Assembly (NCBI GenBank): GCA_035610835.1
Contig: CM069449.1
Coordinates: 41,027,098 to 41,091,097 of the forward strand
Direction of reading: 5' to 3'
Length of the DNA: 64,000 nucleotides
From: Ophiura sarsii
Taxonomy: Eukaryota > Echinodermata > Ophiuroidea > Amphilepidida > Ophiuridae
Part shown: positions 35,421-46,413 of the stretch, in pieces
How the letters are laid out: every line of letters begins with the position of its first letter
How positions within the stretch are numbered: position 1 is the first letter of the stretch
Made by a program: the position numbers and the translations under genes
Notes under the pieces: model-generated
Database searches by the model: none
Seen by the model: the letters and a program-made list of their open reading frames with translations, nothing else
What the model was told of the DNA's origin: nothing

Positions 35421-36850
35421 CAGCGTTCGAAATAAGAAAAATAAATTGGTTATCCACCGGATAACCTAGGTTGGATTTTGGTCATCCGCCATTATTTTTG
35501 GTTATCCGCATTTTCAGTGGCAAGCTCAAAAATCACATTTTGATATTTAGTATACACATACAATGACGACAAATCCACATTAACCTCTGTGCTCCATAAC
35601 AACTTTCTCTTTATTTTACAATCTCCTCTCTTTTAACTACTATTTTTCTTCAGTCACTTATTTGTTCTAGACGGCACGTTCTTTCGGTACGTCTCTGAAT
35701 AGGACGACCAACTGTAAGCCCTGAAATGCATCCTGATGATCCTCTTCGTCACTCGAATCTCCCGACTCCATTGGATCTGTATCCAGGTCATCCTCATCTG
35801 ACTCAGCATCAAGTTTCACAACAGCAGGGTCGGTGTCGTCCGCTGTGTCAGTGTCATCCTCATTTACAGCTTCTAATGCATCCTGATGATCCTCTTCTTC
35901 ATTCTCATCTCCCAACTCCATTTGATCTGTATCCAGGTCATCCTCATCTGACTCAGCCTCAAGTTCCACAACTTCAGGGTCGGTGTCGTCCGCTGTGTCA
36001 ATGTCATCCTCATTTGCAACTTCTAATGCACCCGGATGATCCTCTTCTTCACTCTTAACTCTCGACTCTATTGGATCTGTATCCAGGTCATCCTCATCTG
36101 ACTCAGCATCAAGTTTCACAACTGCAGGGTCGGTGTCGTCCGCTGTGTCAGTGTCATCCTCATTTACAGCTTCTAATGCATCCTGATGATCCTCTTCGTT
36201 ATTCTCATCTCCCAACTCCATTTGATCTGTATCCAGGTCATCCTCATCTGACTCAGCCTCAAGTTCCACAACTTCAGGGTCGGTGTCGTCCGCTGTGTCA
36301 GTGTCATCCTCATTTGCAACTTCTAATGCACCCGGATGATCCTCTTCTTCACTCTTAACTCTCGACTCTATTGGATCTGTATCCAGGTCATCCTCATCTG
36401 ACTCAGCATCAAGTTTCACAACTGCAGGGTCGGTGTCGTCCGCTGTGTCAGTGTCATCCTCATATACAGCTTCTAATGCATCCTGATCCAGATGATCCTC
36501 CTCTTCACTCTTATCTCCCTACTCCATTGGATCTGTGTCCAGGTCATCCTCATCTGACTCAGCCTCAAGTTCCACAACTGCAGCTGCAGAGTCGGTGTCG
36601 TCAGCTGTGTCAGTGTCACCCTCATTTGCAGCTTCTAGGGTTGGTTCATTCGCGACCATGACTTTTTCTTTCAGTAGTCTCTCAATAGGACGGTCAGGTC
36701 TATAGCCTCTAATGCATCCTTGTGATCCTCTTCTTCACTTTCATCTCCCATCATTTTGGTCATCCGCCAGATGATCGGCCAAGAAAAACTGGTCATCGCC
36801 GGTAGATTTGGTCATTTCGGATGACCGGATGGCCGCTATTTCGAACGCTG
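35421..36850. mobile_element. hAT-like element with perfect 8-bp target duplication
   Basis: The 14-bp terminal inverted repeats CAGCGTTCGAAATA and TATTTCGAACGCTG are exactly flanked by TATATGAA on both sides (35413-35420 and 36851-36858). An 8-bp duplication and a CAG start are typical of the hAT superfamily. Subterminal GGTCATCCG/CGGATGACC motifs recur at both ends. No transposase is present; instead the interior carries an array encoding acidic repeats on the minus strand. It is inserted into the outer element 35330-37298, so it is the younger of the two. Confidence 0.8.
35667..36419 (-). CDS. Acidic tandem-repeat ORF inside the hAT-like element
   Basis: A 250-codon minus-strand frame made of alternating units of about 50 residues: AESDEDDLDTDPIES, EEEDHPGALEVANEDD and DTADDTDPEVVELE, with a variant unit ending in DTDQMELGDE. 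The DNA period is 150 bp, with a higher-order 300-bp period. The array continues upstream to about 36650, but a TAG near 36522 breaks the frame, so the 5' part is lost or the Met at 36419 is fortuitous. The C-terminus reads LFRDVPKERAV. There is no known domain. The extreme Asp/Glu content resembles acidic linkers of transposon or nuclear proteins. It could be a captured host fragment or an expanded minisatellite kept open by chance. Confidence 0.45.
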   Translation of the reverse strand: MKLDAESDEDDLDTDPIESRVKSEEEDHPGALEVANEDDTDTADDTDPEVVELEAESDEDDLDTDQMELGDENNEEDHQDALEAVNEDDTDTADDTDPAVVKLDAESDEDDLDTDPIESRVKSEEEDHPGALEVANEDDIDTADDTDPEVVELEAESDEDDLDTDQMELGDENEEEDHQDALEAVNEDDTDTADDTDPAVVKLDAESDEDDLDTDPMESGDSSDEEDHQDAFQGLQLVVLFRDVPKERAV

Positions 36851-37872
36851 TATATGAATATTCACGCATGCAACACTGAACAACCGCCGGTTGACTTAAT
36901 GCTGTAACCAGACCAATAATTATTTACACTATCAATCTGTTACTGTGCGGTCATATATAGCTCTCTCTATAATCGTTCTATAAAAAAAACATTCATAGAC
37001 ATTCGGTATTGATTTTAAAAAGTGAATTGAGCTATAAACAGATTGAACAAGCCAACCCCAGCGAAAATCAATAGCTGTATTGTACTGGTTGACAACTGAG
37101 ACTTCAGAACCCATTAGGCTTCAAGACTTTATTGCCCACGCGTGTGACGAGGCACTATCAACCGGTCTTGTTCACCAGAGTGTAACTATTTGACCTCATT
37201 ATGTGTGTATATTATAACAGACGACAAGTTTTGAGAGAACCGGGCGGAACCGGCCGTAACCGGCGGTCAACGGGCGGTCGAGTTTTGACGTGATCCCTAA
37301 CCAAATATTTGACGAATATGTGTTCAAAATAATCAAATGAGATGTGTATAATGGACGACTATCACAAGACAAATTCCATTGGTTGAACAATGCGACGCAC
37401 CAGTGGCGTAGCTAGGTTTTTCATATTGGGGGAGGGGCAATAAATGAAAGTGAACAAAGATTGTTTACAAAATACAACACATGTCTCTTGGATTAATACA
37501 ACACATGTCTCTAAAATTACGCGTCTCAAAACCTACTACATGAGACGCGTTTTACAATGGGTCTTCTGCTTTGACACCATTTTACAGTGTAGTTGATGAT
37601 CACTTACGAGCAGTCACAAACAATTTAGTCGGGTATGTACAGGGGTTCACGTGTACGTGCAAAATGGGATGCTCCCCAGATATCCAAGATGGCGTCAAGC
37701 AAATTTGATGTATTTGCTTAGTTTGGCCACCATTCAATAGATACCACTAGAAAAAACGTTGGGATTTTGATGGCGGTTAATTCTAAATGAGCGCAACATT
37801 GAGGTGTCATCAGCTTTATTCTCAAGCATTTTTGAGCCATTTCAGACCAAGTCCCAGGATATCAGGTTCATT

Positions 37873-37922
37873 TGGTGAATTTTGACATGTCATATAGGAC
37901 ATTGTTTTCTATGCATTTTAGA
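37873..37922. repeat. Left arm of an inverted repeat around a LINE
   Basis: GAATTTTGACATGTCATATA, GGACATTGTTTTC and ATGCATTTTA are the reverse complement of 39858-39908. The two arms bracket the LINE at 38012-39730. Confidence 0.7.
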
Positions 37923-38011
37923 CTATTCTGAACACATCTGAACCTTCTGAAGATTTAGTCAGCAGAGCAGGATTAAATCCGCAAATCGCTAACTTGTGTG
38001 CGCGCGGCATG

Positions 38012-39730
38012 CTAGTTTGTGTTTTGGAGATATCTTTGCTTGAAGGTGTCGTATGATGGGGCTAAGGTCGTCGCGTCTGTCAAGTCGTTCCATGCTTTGA
38101 TCGTCCTGGGGAAGGAGTATTTGTAGACGTCCTTTTTTGCGTACGGTATTTCTGATTTGCCTTGCTGCCTGGTTTTTACTCCAGCCGGCGATGAAATCTT
38201 GATAACGGCTTCCTTGTTTATCCCAACAAGCTCATTTTGGATTTTGTACATCATTCCCAATCTGCTTTGGTCCCTGCGTTTTTCCAGAGTATCCCATCCC
38301 AAGTCCTCCAACATGGTTGTGATACTACTTTCCCACTTGTAATTTCCTGTGCAGAAGCGGGCCGCTCGTCTCTGGACCTTTTCCAATTTATTTACTAAGC
38401 CTCTTTTGTATGGGTCCCACGCACAACAGGCGTATTCCAGTTTTGGCCTGACAAGTGTAGTATAGGCTGTCGATTTGACCTCCTTAGGACAAAACCAGAG
38501 GTTTCTTCTCAAGAGACCAAGGGTACGGTTTGCTTTGTTTATGTTATTTGTCACATGTTCTTCCCAGTTAAGTCTGTTGTTCAGCAGGACCCCCAAATAT
38601 GGATGTGAGGTTGGTTGATGGGGAATTTGCCCGCAGAATGTGTAATCCCGGTGAGGTAGTTCTCTTTGTGGGAGATTTCCATAATGGAACACTTTGATGG
38701 ATTGAAGCTCATTTTCCATGTGTCTTGCCACAACTCAAGGGTCTTCAGATCATCTTGAAGGGAATCTGTGTCTTCTTCATTGAAGATTGCTTTGTACACT
38801 AAGCAGTCATCAGCAAAAAGGCGTACTTCACTATTAAGTTTATCCGGTAATTCATTTATGTAAAGGAGAAACAACAACGGTCCCAGGACGGTACCTTGTG
38901 GCACACCAGACAGGACTTGCTTGGGAGATGATATGTTGCCTTCACATGCAACTCTTTGTATCCGGGTTGTCAGGAAGTTTTTCATCCAGGTTAGTATGTT
39001 GCCCCTGATACCATAGTAGTGAAGCTTGCCCAGAAGGCGTTCATGCGGGACTTTATCGAAGGCCTTCGAAAAATCCAAAATGGCCATGTGGATAGATTCT
39101 CCATTGTCCAATGCCGTAGCGATGTCATCAACGGTAAGAATGAGTTGTGTTTCCGTTGATCTTTTTGCTCTAAAGCCATGTTGGGAATCAACCAAAATGT
39201 TTAATCGCTGCAGATGTTTCATAATATGAGAATGAATGATATGTTCCAGAACTTTACTTATGACGCTAGTAAGTGAGACGGGTCTGTAGTTTTCAGGAGC
39301 TGATTTATCACCTTTCTTGAAAACGCCACAAATATTTGCTTCTCTCCACTGCTGCGGGAGTAAGCGCCCTGGTCTATTGAAGCCTGGAACAAGTTTGTGA
39401 GAATAGGCACCAAGTTTACAGCAAATATCTTGAGAAACCAAGGGGGGTCTGATCTGGACCTACTGCCTTGTTTGGTGTTAGATCCTGCAGTTGTTTCAGA
39501 ATTCCTTCTTCATAGATGATAAGATCAGGAACATTGGGAAAGTTATTGTTTCCCAGAGATGGAATTGTTTTCCTTTTCTTCCTTGGTGAAGACGCTTGCG
39601 AATTGGGTGTTCAGGGCTTCGGCCTTATATTTTCCGTCACTGACGATTTTATTGTCAATTTTCAGGTCGGACACTCCAGTTTCTCCCTGTCCCAGTTTCT
39701 TAATATAGGACCAAAACATCTATGTTAGTC
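38012..39730 (-). mobile_element. LINE (CR1/Jockey-like) reverse transcriptase, frameshifted
   Basis: Read on the minus strand, it starts with a FWSYIKKLG segment near 39720. It continues through KAVGPDQ and WREANICGVFKKGDKSAPEN, YRPVSLTS, DFSKAFDKVPHERLL, SGVPQGTVLGPLLFLLYIN and the catalytic FADDCLVY (RT palm), then CAWDPYKRG, VQRRAARF and FPRTIKAWNDLTD, ending at a stop at 38012. At least two frame changes are present (near 39440 and near 38650), plus an in-frame stop in the N-terminal part, so it is dead. The endonuclease and 5' end are missing. It lies in the second lectin intron, opposite in strand to the host gene. Confidence 0.88.
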
Positions 39731-39857
39731 TGTAATGTCGATTTCAAAATAGGCAAGTCATGTCTTCCGAATTCGACAGGGTTGTTGAATTCTGAAGACA
39801 TAATATGCAATTTATGAAACATCATGCAACAGATTAATGTTGATGGGTTGCGAATGG

Positions 39858-39908
39858 ATTAAAATGCATGAAAAACAATGTCCTATATGACATGTCAAAA
39901 TTCACAGG
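39858..39908. repeat. Right arm of the inverted repeat around the LINE
   Basis: AAAATGCATGAAAAACAATG, TCCTATATGACATGTC and AAAATTCA pair with 37873-37922. Confidence 0.7.
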
Positions 39909-40088
39909 AATCTGATATTCTGATAATCTGATAAATGGCCCAAAAAGTCACAGTTTCAATGTGACGCGCCAACGAGTTCCCAATGATTTTGTTTCACTTT
40001 TGTTGTGTACCCAACTGGAGGTTTCACAATATGTTTTCCTTTCGTTGGGATGTGCATGGTGCGCATAGATATACTTATAGGGAACGTA

Positions 40089-40748
40089 CAGGGTGAGTCA
40101 AAAAGAAGTTGTACGGGAATTAATATTTGATTAAAAATAGACTAAACGAATTTGGCAAACCATGAGGCACGTATTCAAAGAGCTACTTATTCCGCTCATA
40201 TGACAAAAGCAATCATTGAAATCGATCAATTACATCAGGAGCTATGCCTATTTTAATAAAAGAACCCATTTTTAGCTGTCCATGGAACGCTCAATTCTCT
40301 TGAAATCTTTCCACTCTATGTGGGCAGTAAAATGATTGCTGATGTTTGTCCTCTAAGGTGTCTTAATTGTTTTAAGTGGGCCTTCAATGTTTAATCATTT
40401 TCTTATTGTTGTCACTGATTTTTTATTTCATGCACACCATTCCAATCTGTGTTTGAAACTCCCGGGCTTTAATCTCATTCCAATATGAATGCCCGTGTGT
40501 ACATTTTGCTGCCCACTTAGAGTAGCTATATTTCAAGAAGATTAAGCGTTCCGTGGACAGCTAAAAAAGGGTCTCTTTTATTAAAACAGGCATAGCTGCT
40601 GATATAATTGATCGATTTCAATGATTCTTTTTTCATATAAGCGCAATAAGTTGCTCTTTGAAGACGTGCCTCATTGGTTTGTCAAATTTGTTTGGTATAT
40701 TTTTAAACAAATATTCATTCTCGTACAACTTCTTTTTGACTCACCCTG
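40089..40748. mobile_element. 660-bp TA-flanked MITE, CAGGGTGAGTCA family
   Basis: Perfect terminal inverted repeats of about 27 bp start CAGGGTGAGTCAAAAAG, with TA on both sides. The interior has inverted CATAGCTCCTGAT-like segments and no transposase. The TA target suggests Tc1/mariner. Related partial copies occur at 26400-26626 and 45809-46140, and internal similarity is seen near 19090-19400. Confidence 0.85.
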
Positions 40749-41307
40749 TAGTAATCTTTTTACTGGGATTTGTTCCTAAAATGTTGGTGATTTTATACGA
40801 CCGAACCAAAACTGTTAGGAATTTGGCAGTAGTATAATGTTATGGTAATGTATCACTTCGTTTTTAAAAAGTTGATCTGAGGACCCATGAATCACCACAT
40901 GGTACGCCCTTAGAGGCAGAGACTGTTAAGGGGTCCTTGCATATTCCGGCTGTATGATTGACTTTTTTTCTTGTCTCATCATGCCCCGTTATGTTGTCAT
41001 GTACGTCGTTTGCACTTCGAAGCAACGAACTGTCCGCTTTTACCTTACTCCATAAACAAACTACATGTAGCGACAACGCAGCATCGGGCGAAAGGAAAAG
41101 AAAGAAAAAATCACGAAATCTAAACAAAATTAAGGAGATCAAACATAACCTGGTTCATCGTTGGACGCACGGCTTACACAGCGAATTTAAAGTCTATCAC
41201 AGATGTGGAAAAGGGAAACATCTCCGTACAAGATTTGGCAATTTCATATTATTATATAGATTTAATATTATCATTATTATTTTATTTATCACTATTGCCT
41301 TTCATAG

Positions 41308-41449
41308 GTAATATTCACGAACTGGCACCCTGGTGAGCCTAATGACGAATGGAATGCTGAGGACTGTACAGAAATCATAAGTTATTATGATGCTAAGTGG
41401 AATGATGAAGATTGCAACGATAAACGGAAATACATTTGCAAAACAAAAG
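41308..41449 (+). CDS. Gene 2: C-type lectin domain, exon 3
   Basis: The acceptor CCTTTCATAG opens in phase 0 and the donor AAAG/GTTGGT leaves in phase 1. The 47 codons read VIFTNWHPGEPNDEWNAEDC, then YYDAKWNDEDCNDKRKYICK. EPN is the mannose-type Ca2+/sugar-binding triad and WND is the second Ca2+ site, so this domain keeps the residues for calcium-dependent binding of mannose-type sugars. The two C-terminal Cys are present. It completes a domain of about 126 residues, the normal size. Confidence 0.92.
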
Positions 41450-41785
41450 GTTGGTCATGAATTTTCATTTGTTGTTATTTTTTTTTAATGTAAATTTGTA
41501 GAATACTATGTACTCATTGGCGTTGTGCACGTTAGAATGTAACCATGGCCTGGTCAACTGGCTCACGCGCTAACTTTGTTACGAACCACTGATCACATCG
41601 ATCAATTATTTAAGCCCAAATGGCATTATCATATATTTTGGAACATAAAGGGTTCAACAAAAGAAAGTATACCACTTTGTTTATGTCATTTTGAGTAACA
41701 TTAAATTTGTTTAGACCAAACAGGCTAGAATGGCATTTAGATGAATCTTTTATGCATAATTTGATACCAACGTTGTCCCCTAACA

Positions 41786-42004
41786 ACAAAGATAAACCAT
41801 GATTAGCACCATTTAAAGAAAATTGGTCACTTTTCAAAAGTCACATTTTCAACGCACGCAAGCCGCGAGAAAAAAAGCGAGCGGGCTATTTGAATATGAA
41901 CAGGTAACATGTGGTCTTTTCGTCCCGCGTATGTGTATTGAAAATGTGACTTTTGAAAAGTGACCAATTTTCTTTAAATGGTGCTAATCATGGTTTATCT
42001 TTGT
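41786..42004. mobile_element. 219-bp palindromic MITE
   Basis: Nearly perfect arms of about 67 bp (ACAAAGATAAACCATG and the complement) are separated by about 85 bp. AACA flanks both sides and may be the target duplication, but this is weak. Confidence 0.7.
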
Positions 42005-42420
42005 AACACTGGTGGTTTTACTTTAAAAATAAATGTTATTTACCCAAATTTGGTACTAAAAAAAAAAGAAATTACCTCGGCATCATCAGTTGCCAGGGAC
42101 GCCTTGTTATTCGATACTATTATTCAAATCTAAGACGAGGTTAACTTGTTTTCGCTTGGTATGTTAACCCGTGCTTTGTATGACAGTTGTTGAAAAGTCA
42201 TATCTACATAGCCCTGAATGTTACCAGTATTCTGTTGTTTAGCCTTTCAACGGCTACATTTGGATTGTAGGTCTATGCATTTGGGGAGCCATTCTAGATC
42301 GAGAATATGGCAGCACTTATACCGACTTTCTATCAGTGGATAATTGAGTCCGGTTGTGCTGAGTTTATGATTTTATGATTTCGCAAACTTTTACACGGGG
42401 ACAGGCTGGGTCATGGTGGT

Positions 42421-42448
42421 GAGGGGGGGGGGGGGGGGGGGGGGGGGG
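42421..42448. repeat. Poly(G) run
   Basis: About 26 consecutive G in the intron after the lectin domain. Confidence 0.9.
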
Positions 42449-42592
42449 CGGGGGTGGATGGCACTTCTGGTAAATTCTCTCCTCATGGTCCCTTAATATG
42501 GATGTATGTAATTTTGTTCTGATACGCCTCAGGCAGGTGAAGCTCTATGATCTGCATTTTATTGCGCAGTTCATATAGAACAGCACACTCTA

Positions 42593-43125
42593 CAGTCATC
42601 ACAATAAGTAACTGACCAGGTAATAAATGTGATGATAACTCTAAAAGTATAACTCCTACATAAACATTAGATTATAAACATGTTGAACATTTCTCTTCTT
42701 GAACATGTTGAATTTGAGATATTGCATGCTAAGAATGGCTGATTATTAAGGAAGTTAGAATCATAAATGTACTGTCAAGTCTGATCTTCATTTTCACATT
42801 TTCATTTTCAACACGTGGACTCAGACCGGCAAATTATTGATTACTGGTATGGTAGTGCCAATTCGCCCGTCGATGGCCTGGTTGTTGGATAGTCGGCCGC
42901 TGGCATTGTTACGATTAATCAATACGGCACACAAGCATTACCTGTCGTACTCTCCCCGGGTTGAAAAGAAATTGTTAAAATGAAAATCAGACTTTCCCTA
43001 ACGTTTGGGATCGTAACTTCCTCATTAATCAACCATTCTTAGCGTGTAATATCTCAAATTCAAGGAGAGAAATTTCTCAACAACTTTATAATTAAATATG
43101 TTTATATAGTAGTTTGTGATGACTG
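42593..43125. mobile_element. TA-flanked MITE, family 1, copy 3
   Basis: The ends CAGTCATCACAATAAGTAAC and GTGATGACTG are flanked by TA on both sides. The interior matches 2905-3624 and 48592-49258 with substantial divergence, so it is an independent insertion. Confidence 0.7.
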
Positions 43126-43484
43126 TATATGGCCTAGGACATGTACGATTTGACCAAGACAAAATTGCAACATAAATGGCTTTTGTTATAACCTCTTTTA
43201 GATCACATTCCAAACAATATATTAAAAATCGACAAAAATCGACAATGGGGAAAATGCTAATTAGCATATTCCGAAAATTACCATTTGGACTATATTTTCA
43301 CACGTATTGTTGTTGATTTACACATTTTCCGGAAAGTTTTATTTAAATAATCCGCAACCATGTTCAAATTACTGTGGGAACACACTTATATTGAAATATT
43401 ATTTTTGTCTAAATATCTAAAATGGGGTTATTCTTCAGAATGGCATATTTTTCAAAATTGCTGCCTTTTTTGAAAATAGATATA

Positions 43485-44160
43485 GTCGGGTATAGGCCAT
43501 ACGGGGGTTACCATGCACCATAGGAGTCCCCGAAACAAACTTGTGGACTTCATTTCATGGTCCTAAAACATATTTAAGATGTTACCAAAAATAATGTTAT
43601 GATGCAAAGGGTTATTCAAGATGGCGTCCAAAATGGTCGCCAAAACTAGTCAAATTTCATAAAATGACATGCAGCCTATATTGCGATCAAAATGTATAGT
43701 GAAAGTATAGTTTAATAGTGGGATGTATGTATTATACAACTAGACACTCATATCTAGTAGTTTTGCTTCATAAACATACCTAAATTTAAAATGGCCGCCA
43801 ACAATAAAATGTATACAAATGTAAATTTCCATGAAATGGCATTATATCAACCAACATGTATGATCAGAGTATAGATTTAACAATGGAATGTATGTTAGCA
43901 CCACTATAAACTAATATCCTGTAGTTTAGCTTTGTTAACATACTTGAAATCCAAAATGGCTGCCATATTAGCTCCCAAATGGCCCCCAAAAGGCTGTAAA
44001 TTCCATAAAGTGGGATGATATCAACCAAAATGTATGTATTGGACCACTAATAATTCATATCCAGATTTGTTGCTTTGTATTAATCACATACTTTAAGTCC
44101 AAGATGACTGCCAAAATGGCCGTTGTCAATGTAAAATAGTTGAACTTCATAACTCTATTG
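43485..44160. mobile_element. Degraded arm of the CCAAAATGGC foldback family
   Basis: TAGTCGGGTATAGG, AAGATGGCGTCCAAAATGG, GGGATGTATGTATTA and repeated AAAATGGC(C/T)GCC motifs, in units of about 200 bp, match one arm of 50990-53543. The other arm is absent. A shorter piece occurs near 37630-37740. Confidence 0.65.
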
Positions 44161-44466
44161 ATAAAGAACGGCCCAAATCTCTATTATAGAATTCAGGCTA
44201 TTTTGTTGTCCAAATGTTTTGAACTTTCCTTCATTTTTAGCCCCGTGTAGCCTGATCTTACACTCTTTGTTCAGGGCTTTCGAGTTATTTTTGTTTACGC
44301 AAATGTATTCTCATGTCTGTTTGAATTGTTATGCAATTAATTTGATGTGATGTTTATGAATCTACCATAATAGTCATGATAGTGGCTGTATAGGTTGGTA
44401 TAAATAAATAACACTTACTGTGTGTTTTTTATCTTACGAGATATATTACGTTGTATACCACAACAG

Positions 44467-44946
44467 CTAATCCAAAGCCAGCCTCAATTCAAATGAATTA
44501 TGGATTATCTGACACTGGCCCATGGACTGCACTTACACATCAGGAGACCATGATACATCTAGATGTTGGTACTGCATATTTTTTCCAGTGTATCGTGAGT
44601 AATGTATTTCCAGTCGTTGACATTGAAGCATCAGGTGCTCCTGCAGGATCTTTAGGAGTATGTCCTGGCGGGCTGTCAGCTGTACAGAGAGATGTGCTCA
44701 ACATTGATTTCTATTATGAGAGTAATGCTGTACATGCCGGTACTGAGGGTGCTAATGAACCTGCCACATATGTTAGCGCAGAACAAAGCTTTAAACTCAC
44801 TGATACATATACATATACGGTGATGGCGGGTGATCCTTGCCCGGCAACACTTGTTTGTCGTGCTGACTATTTTCCTGGATTCGGAGACACAGCATCACCA
44901 ATGACATATGATACGCCATTTATTGAGGTGGAGATCACTCGAGTCA
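44467..44946 (+). CDS. Gene 2: Ig-like domain exon, type B (second, full length)
   Basis: Acceptor ATACCACAACAG and donor GTAAGT, phase 1 on both sides, 160 codons. It reads NPKPASIQMNYGLSDTGPW, then YFFQCIVSNVFPVVD, GSLGVCPGGLSAVQRDVLN, NEPATYVSAEQSFKLTDTY, CPATLVCRADY and EVEITRVS. It contains both halves of the type B domain and is the reference for the shortened exons at 2372 and 48049, to which its first half is very similar. It lies immediately after the lectin domain. Confidence 0.86.
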
Positions 44947-44992
44947 GTAAGTGCAGTCAATGATTTTATATGACATTATTTACTTTTACAGG

Positions 44993-44993
<1 letters not shown>

Positions 44994-45033
<40 letters not shown>
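44994..45033. repeat. Very long poly(G) run
   Basis: About 39 consecutive G, 50 bp past the type B exon; the longest homopolymer in the window. Confidence 0.9.
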
Positions 45034-45034
<1 letters not shown>

Positions 45035-45185
45035 GGGTCATAAAGTCATTGTTATGGTGCAATGATCAAATTGAATACATGCTAGCTATTAAATCCATAG
45101 AATACAGAAAAATGTTGTGCAACCCATAACCCCTAAAATGCTCTACATATCCCACAATGCTTGCACTCTTTACGATCTAATATCT

Positions 45186-45440
45186 GGGGGGGGGGGGGGG
45201 GGGGGGCACTCATCTTAATTTTTGGTCGGTGTGTGCCGTTCAGGGTCTTAAATACGGGGCTTCGGGGATTTTGATGAAAAATAGGGTCATAAAAGGAACT
45301 GATTTTTGATGAAAAGTAGTATCTTGAAAACTGATCCCCCCCCCCCCCATTTATTTGGTAAGAAAATTGGGGTTTTAAAATGCAAATTTTCAGAAAATTG
45401 CGGCTTTGGATGCAAAAACAGGGGGTGGGGTATTCAGGGT
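45186..45440. repeat. Dispersed repeat with poly(G) head
   Basis: Begins with a run of about 20 G followed by CACTC and resembles 18240-18800 in order of motifs (GGGGCTTCGG, TAGGGTCAT, AAAGTAG). It carries a poly(C) run at 45337-45348. Confidence 0.5.
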
Positions 45441-45808
45441 GGCATACATGTACATGTACGAACTTGACCAAATCATTCTGACACTCGGTGATGATGATCT
45501 CACCAGAAAAAGAAAAGACCACATAACAGCGTGAACAAGGCTCCTGACAGGAACGAAGGGGTTGAAATATTTCTATAGTTCAATCAGTTCCAAATTGGCG
45601 AGAAATATTTGGTTTTATCTATCTGCACGCAAAGGTAATCCAAGCACTGCCATGCGAACGTTTTGCACGCGACAGTCTTCTGAATTCATTGTTGCAGTAA
45701 ACAGGTTTTGCCAATTTGGAACTGACTGAACTATAGTGAAATATATATCTTACTCTCCTCATTTGGATATGCAGTCTGTAGCAGCTAGTAAAAATTAGCA
45801 AAAACATA

Positions 45809-46140
45809 CAGGGTGAGTCAGGAAGAACGAGCACCTTTTTGGCGAAAGCGCCACAGAAATGTTAGGCCTGCATATTCAGAAACAAATAAAGTGTTATAAA
45901 GACCACATATTTCGCTTTCATTCAACAAAAACAAATTTAATTCGAACATTGCGTCATAATGCAACAATTTTAGTAGAACCAGGTAATTTCGAGCCAACCC
46001 ACTATATTGGTGGCTGTCTGATTCAGAGATGGGTGTTGGGGAAAGATACTGAGGCGGGTGAGGCTCAAATAGGTAATCTCGCAAGTTTAACACCTGGCGG
46101 GGCGTGGTATGAGATAGACCGGGTTGTCTTGCGGTACAAG
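45809..46140 (+). mobile_element. One end of a CAGGGTGAGTCA element
   Basis: Starts CAGGGTGAGTCAGGAAGAAC after TA. The interior is the reverse complement of 26400-26626. The opposite end is not found before the next exon. Confidence 0.55.
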
Positions 46141-46413
46141 GGGTATATTCGTCTGTTATTCACCATATTCTTCCTTTGGGAAGAATCTTTGATTGGTGAG
46201 AAAAAATAACAAAGAGGGGAAAAAGAACGAAAGGGGGAAAAGGGAGGGGGATATTTTTTGGAGGGAAAGGTTACATAAGGTAAGGGTACTGTAACTGTTC
46301 AGTATAACTTGGGAATGATTTGGATGAAGCACCAGAAGAACGGGGGAATGATCATGATTTTCTGGAAGAAAAGACACCCCTGCATACACACTTTTCTTCT
46401 TCTCTACTTTCAG

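Larger units (their letters stand above)
35330..37298. mobile_element. Outer TIR element hosting a nested transposon
   Basis: The left arm (about 35330-35395) and right arm (about 37230-37298) are inverted copies sharing TCGACCGCCCGTTGACCGCC and GGTTCCGCCCGGTTCT. The element is interrupted by the hAT-like insertion at 35421. Its class and target duplication are not resolved. Confidence 0.6.

Noticed and set aside
35726..36661. Plus-strand frames rich in HPHLTQ repeats
   Set aside because: They mirror the minus-strand acidic repeat and have no start context or domain; only the acidic strand is compositionally plausible.
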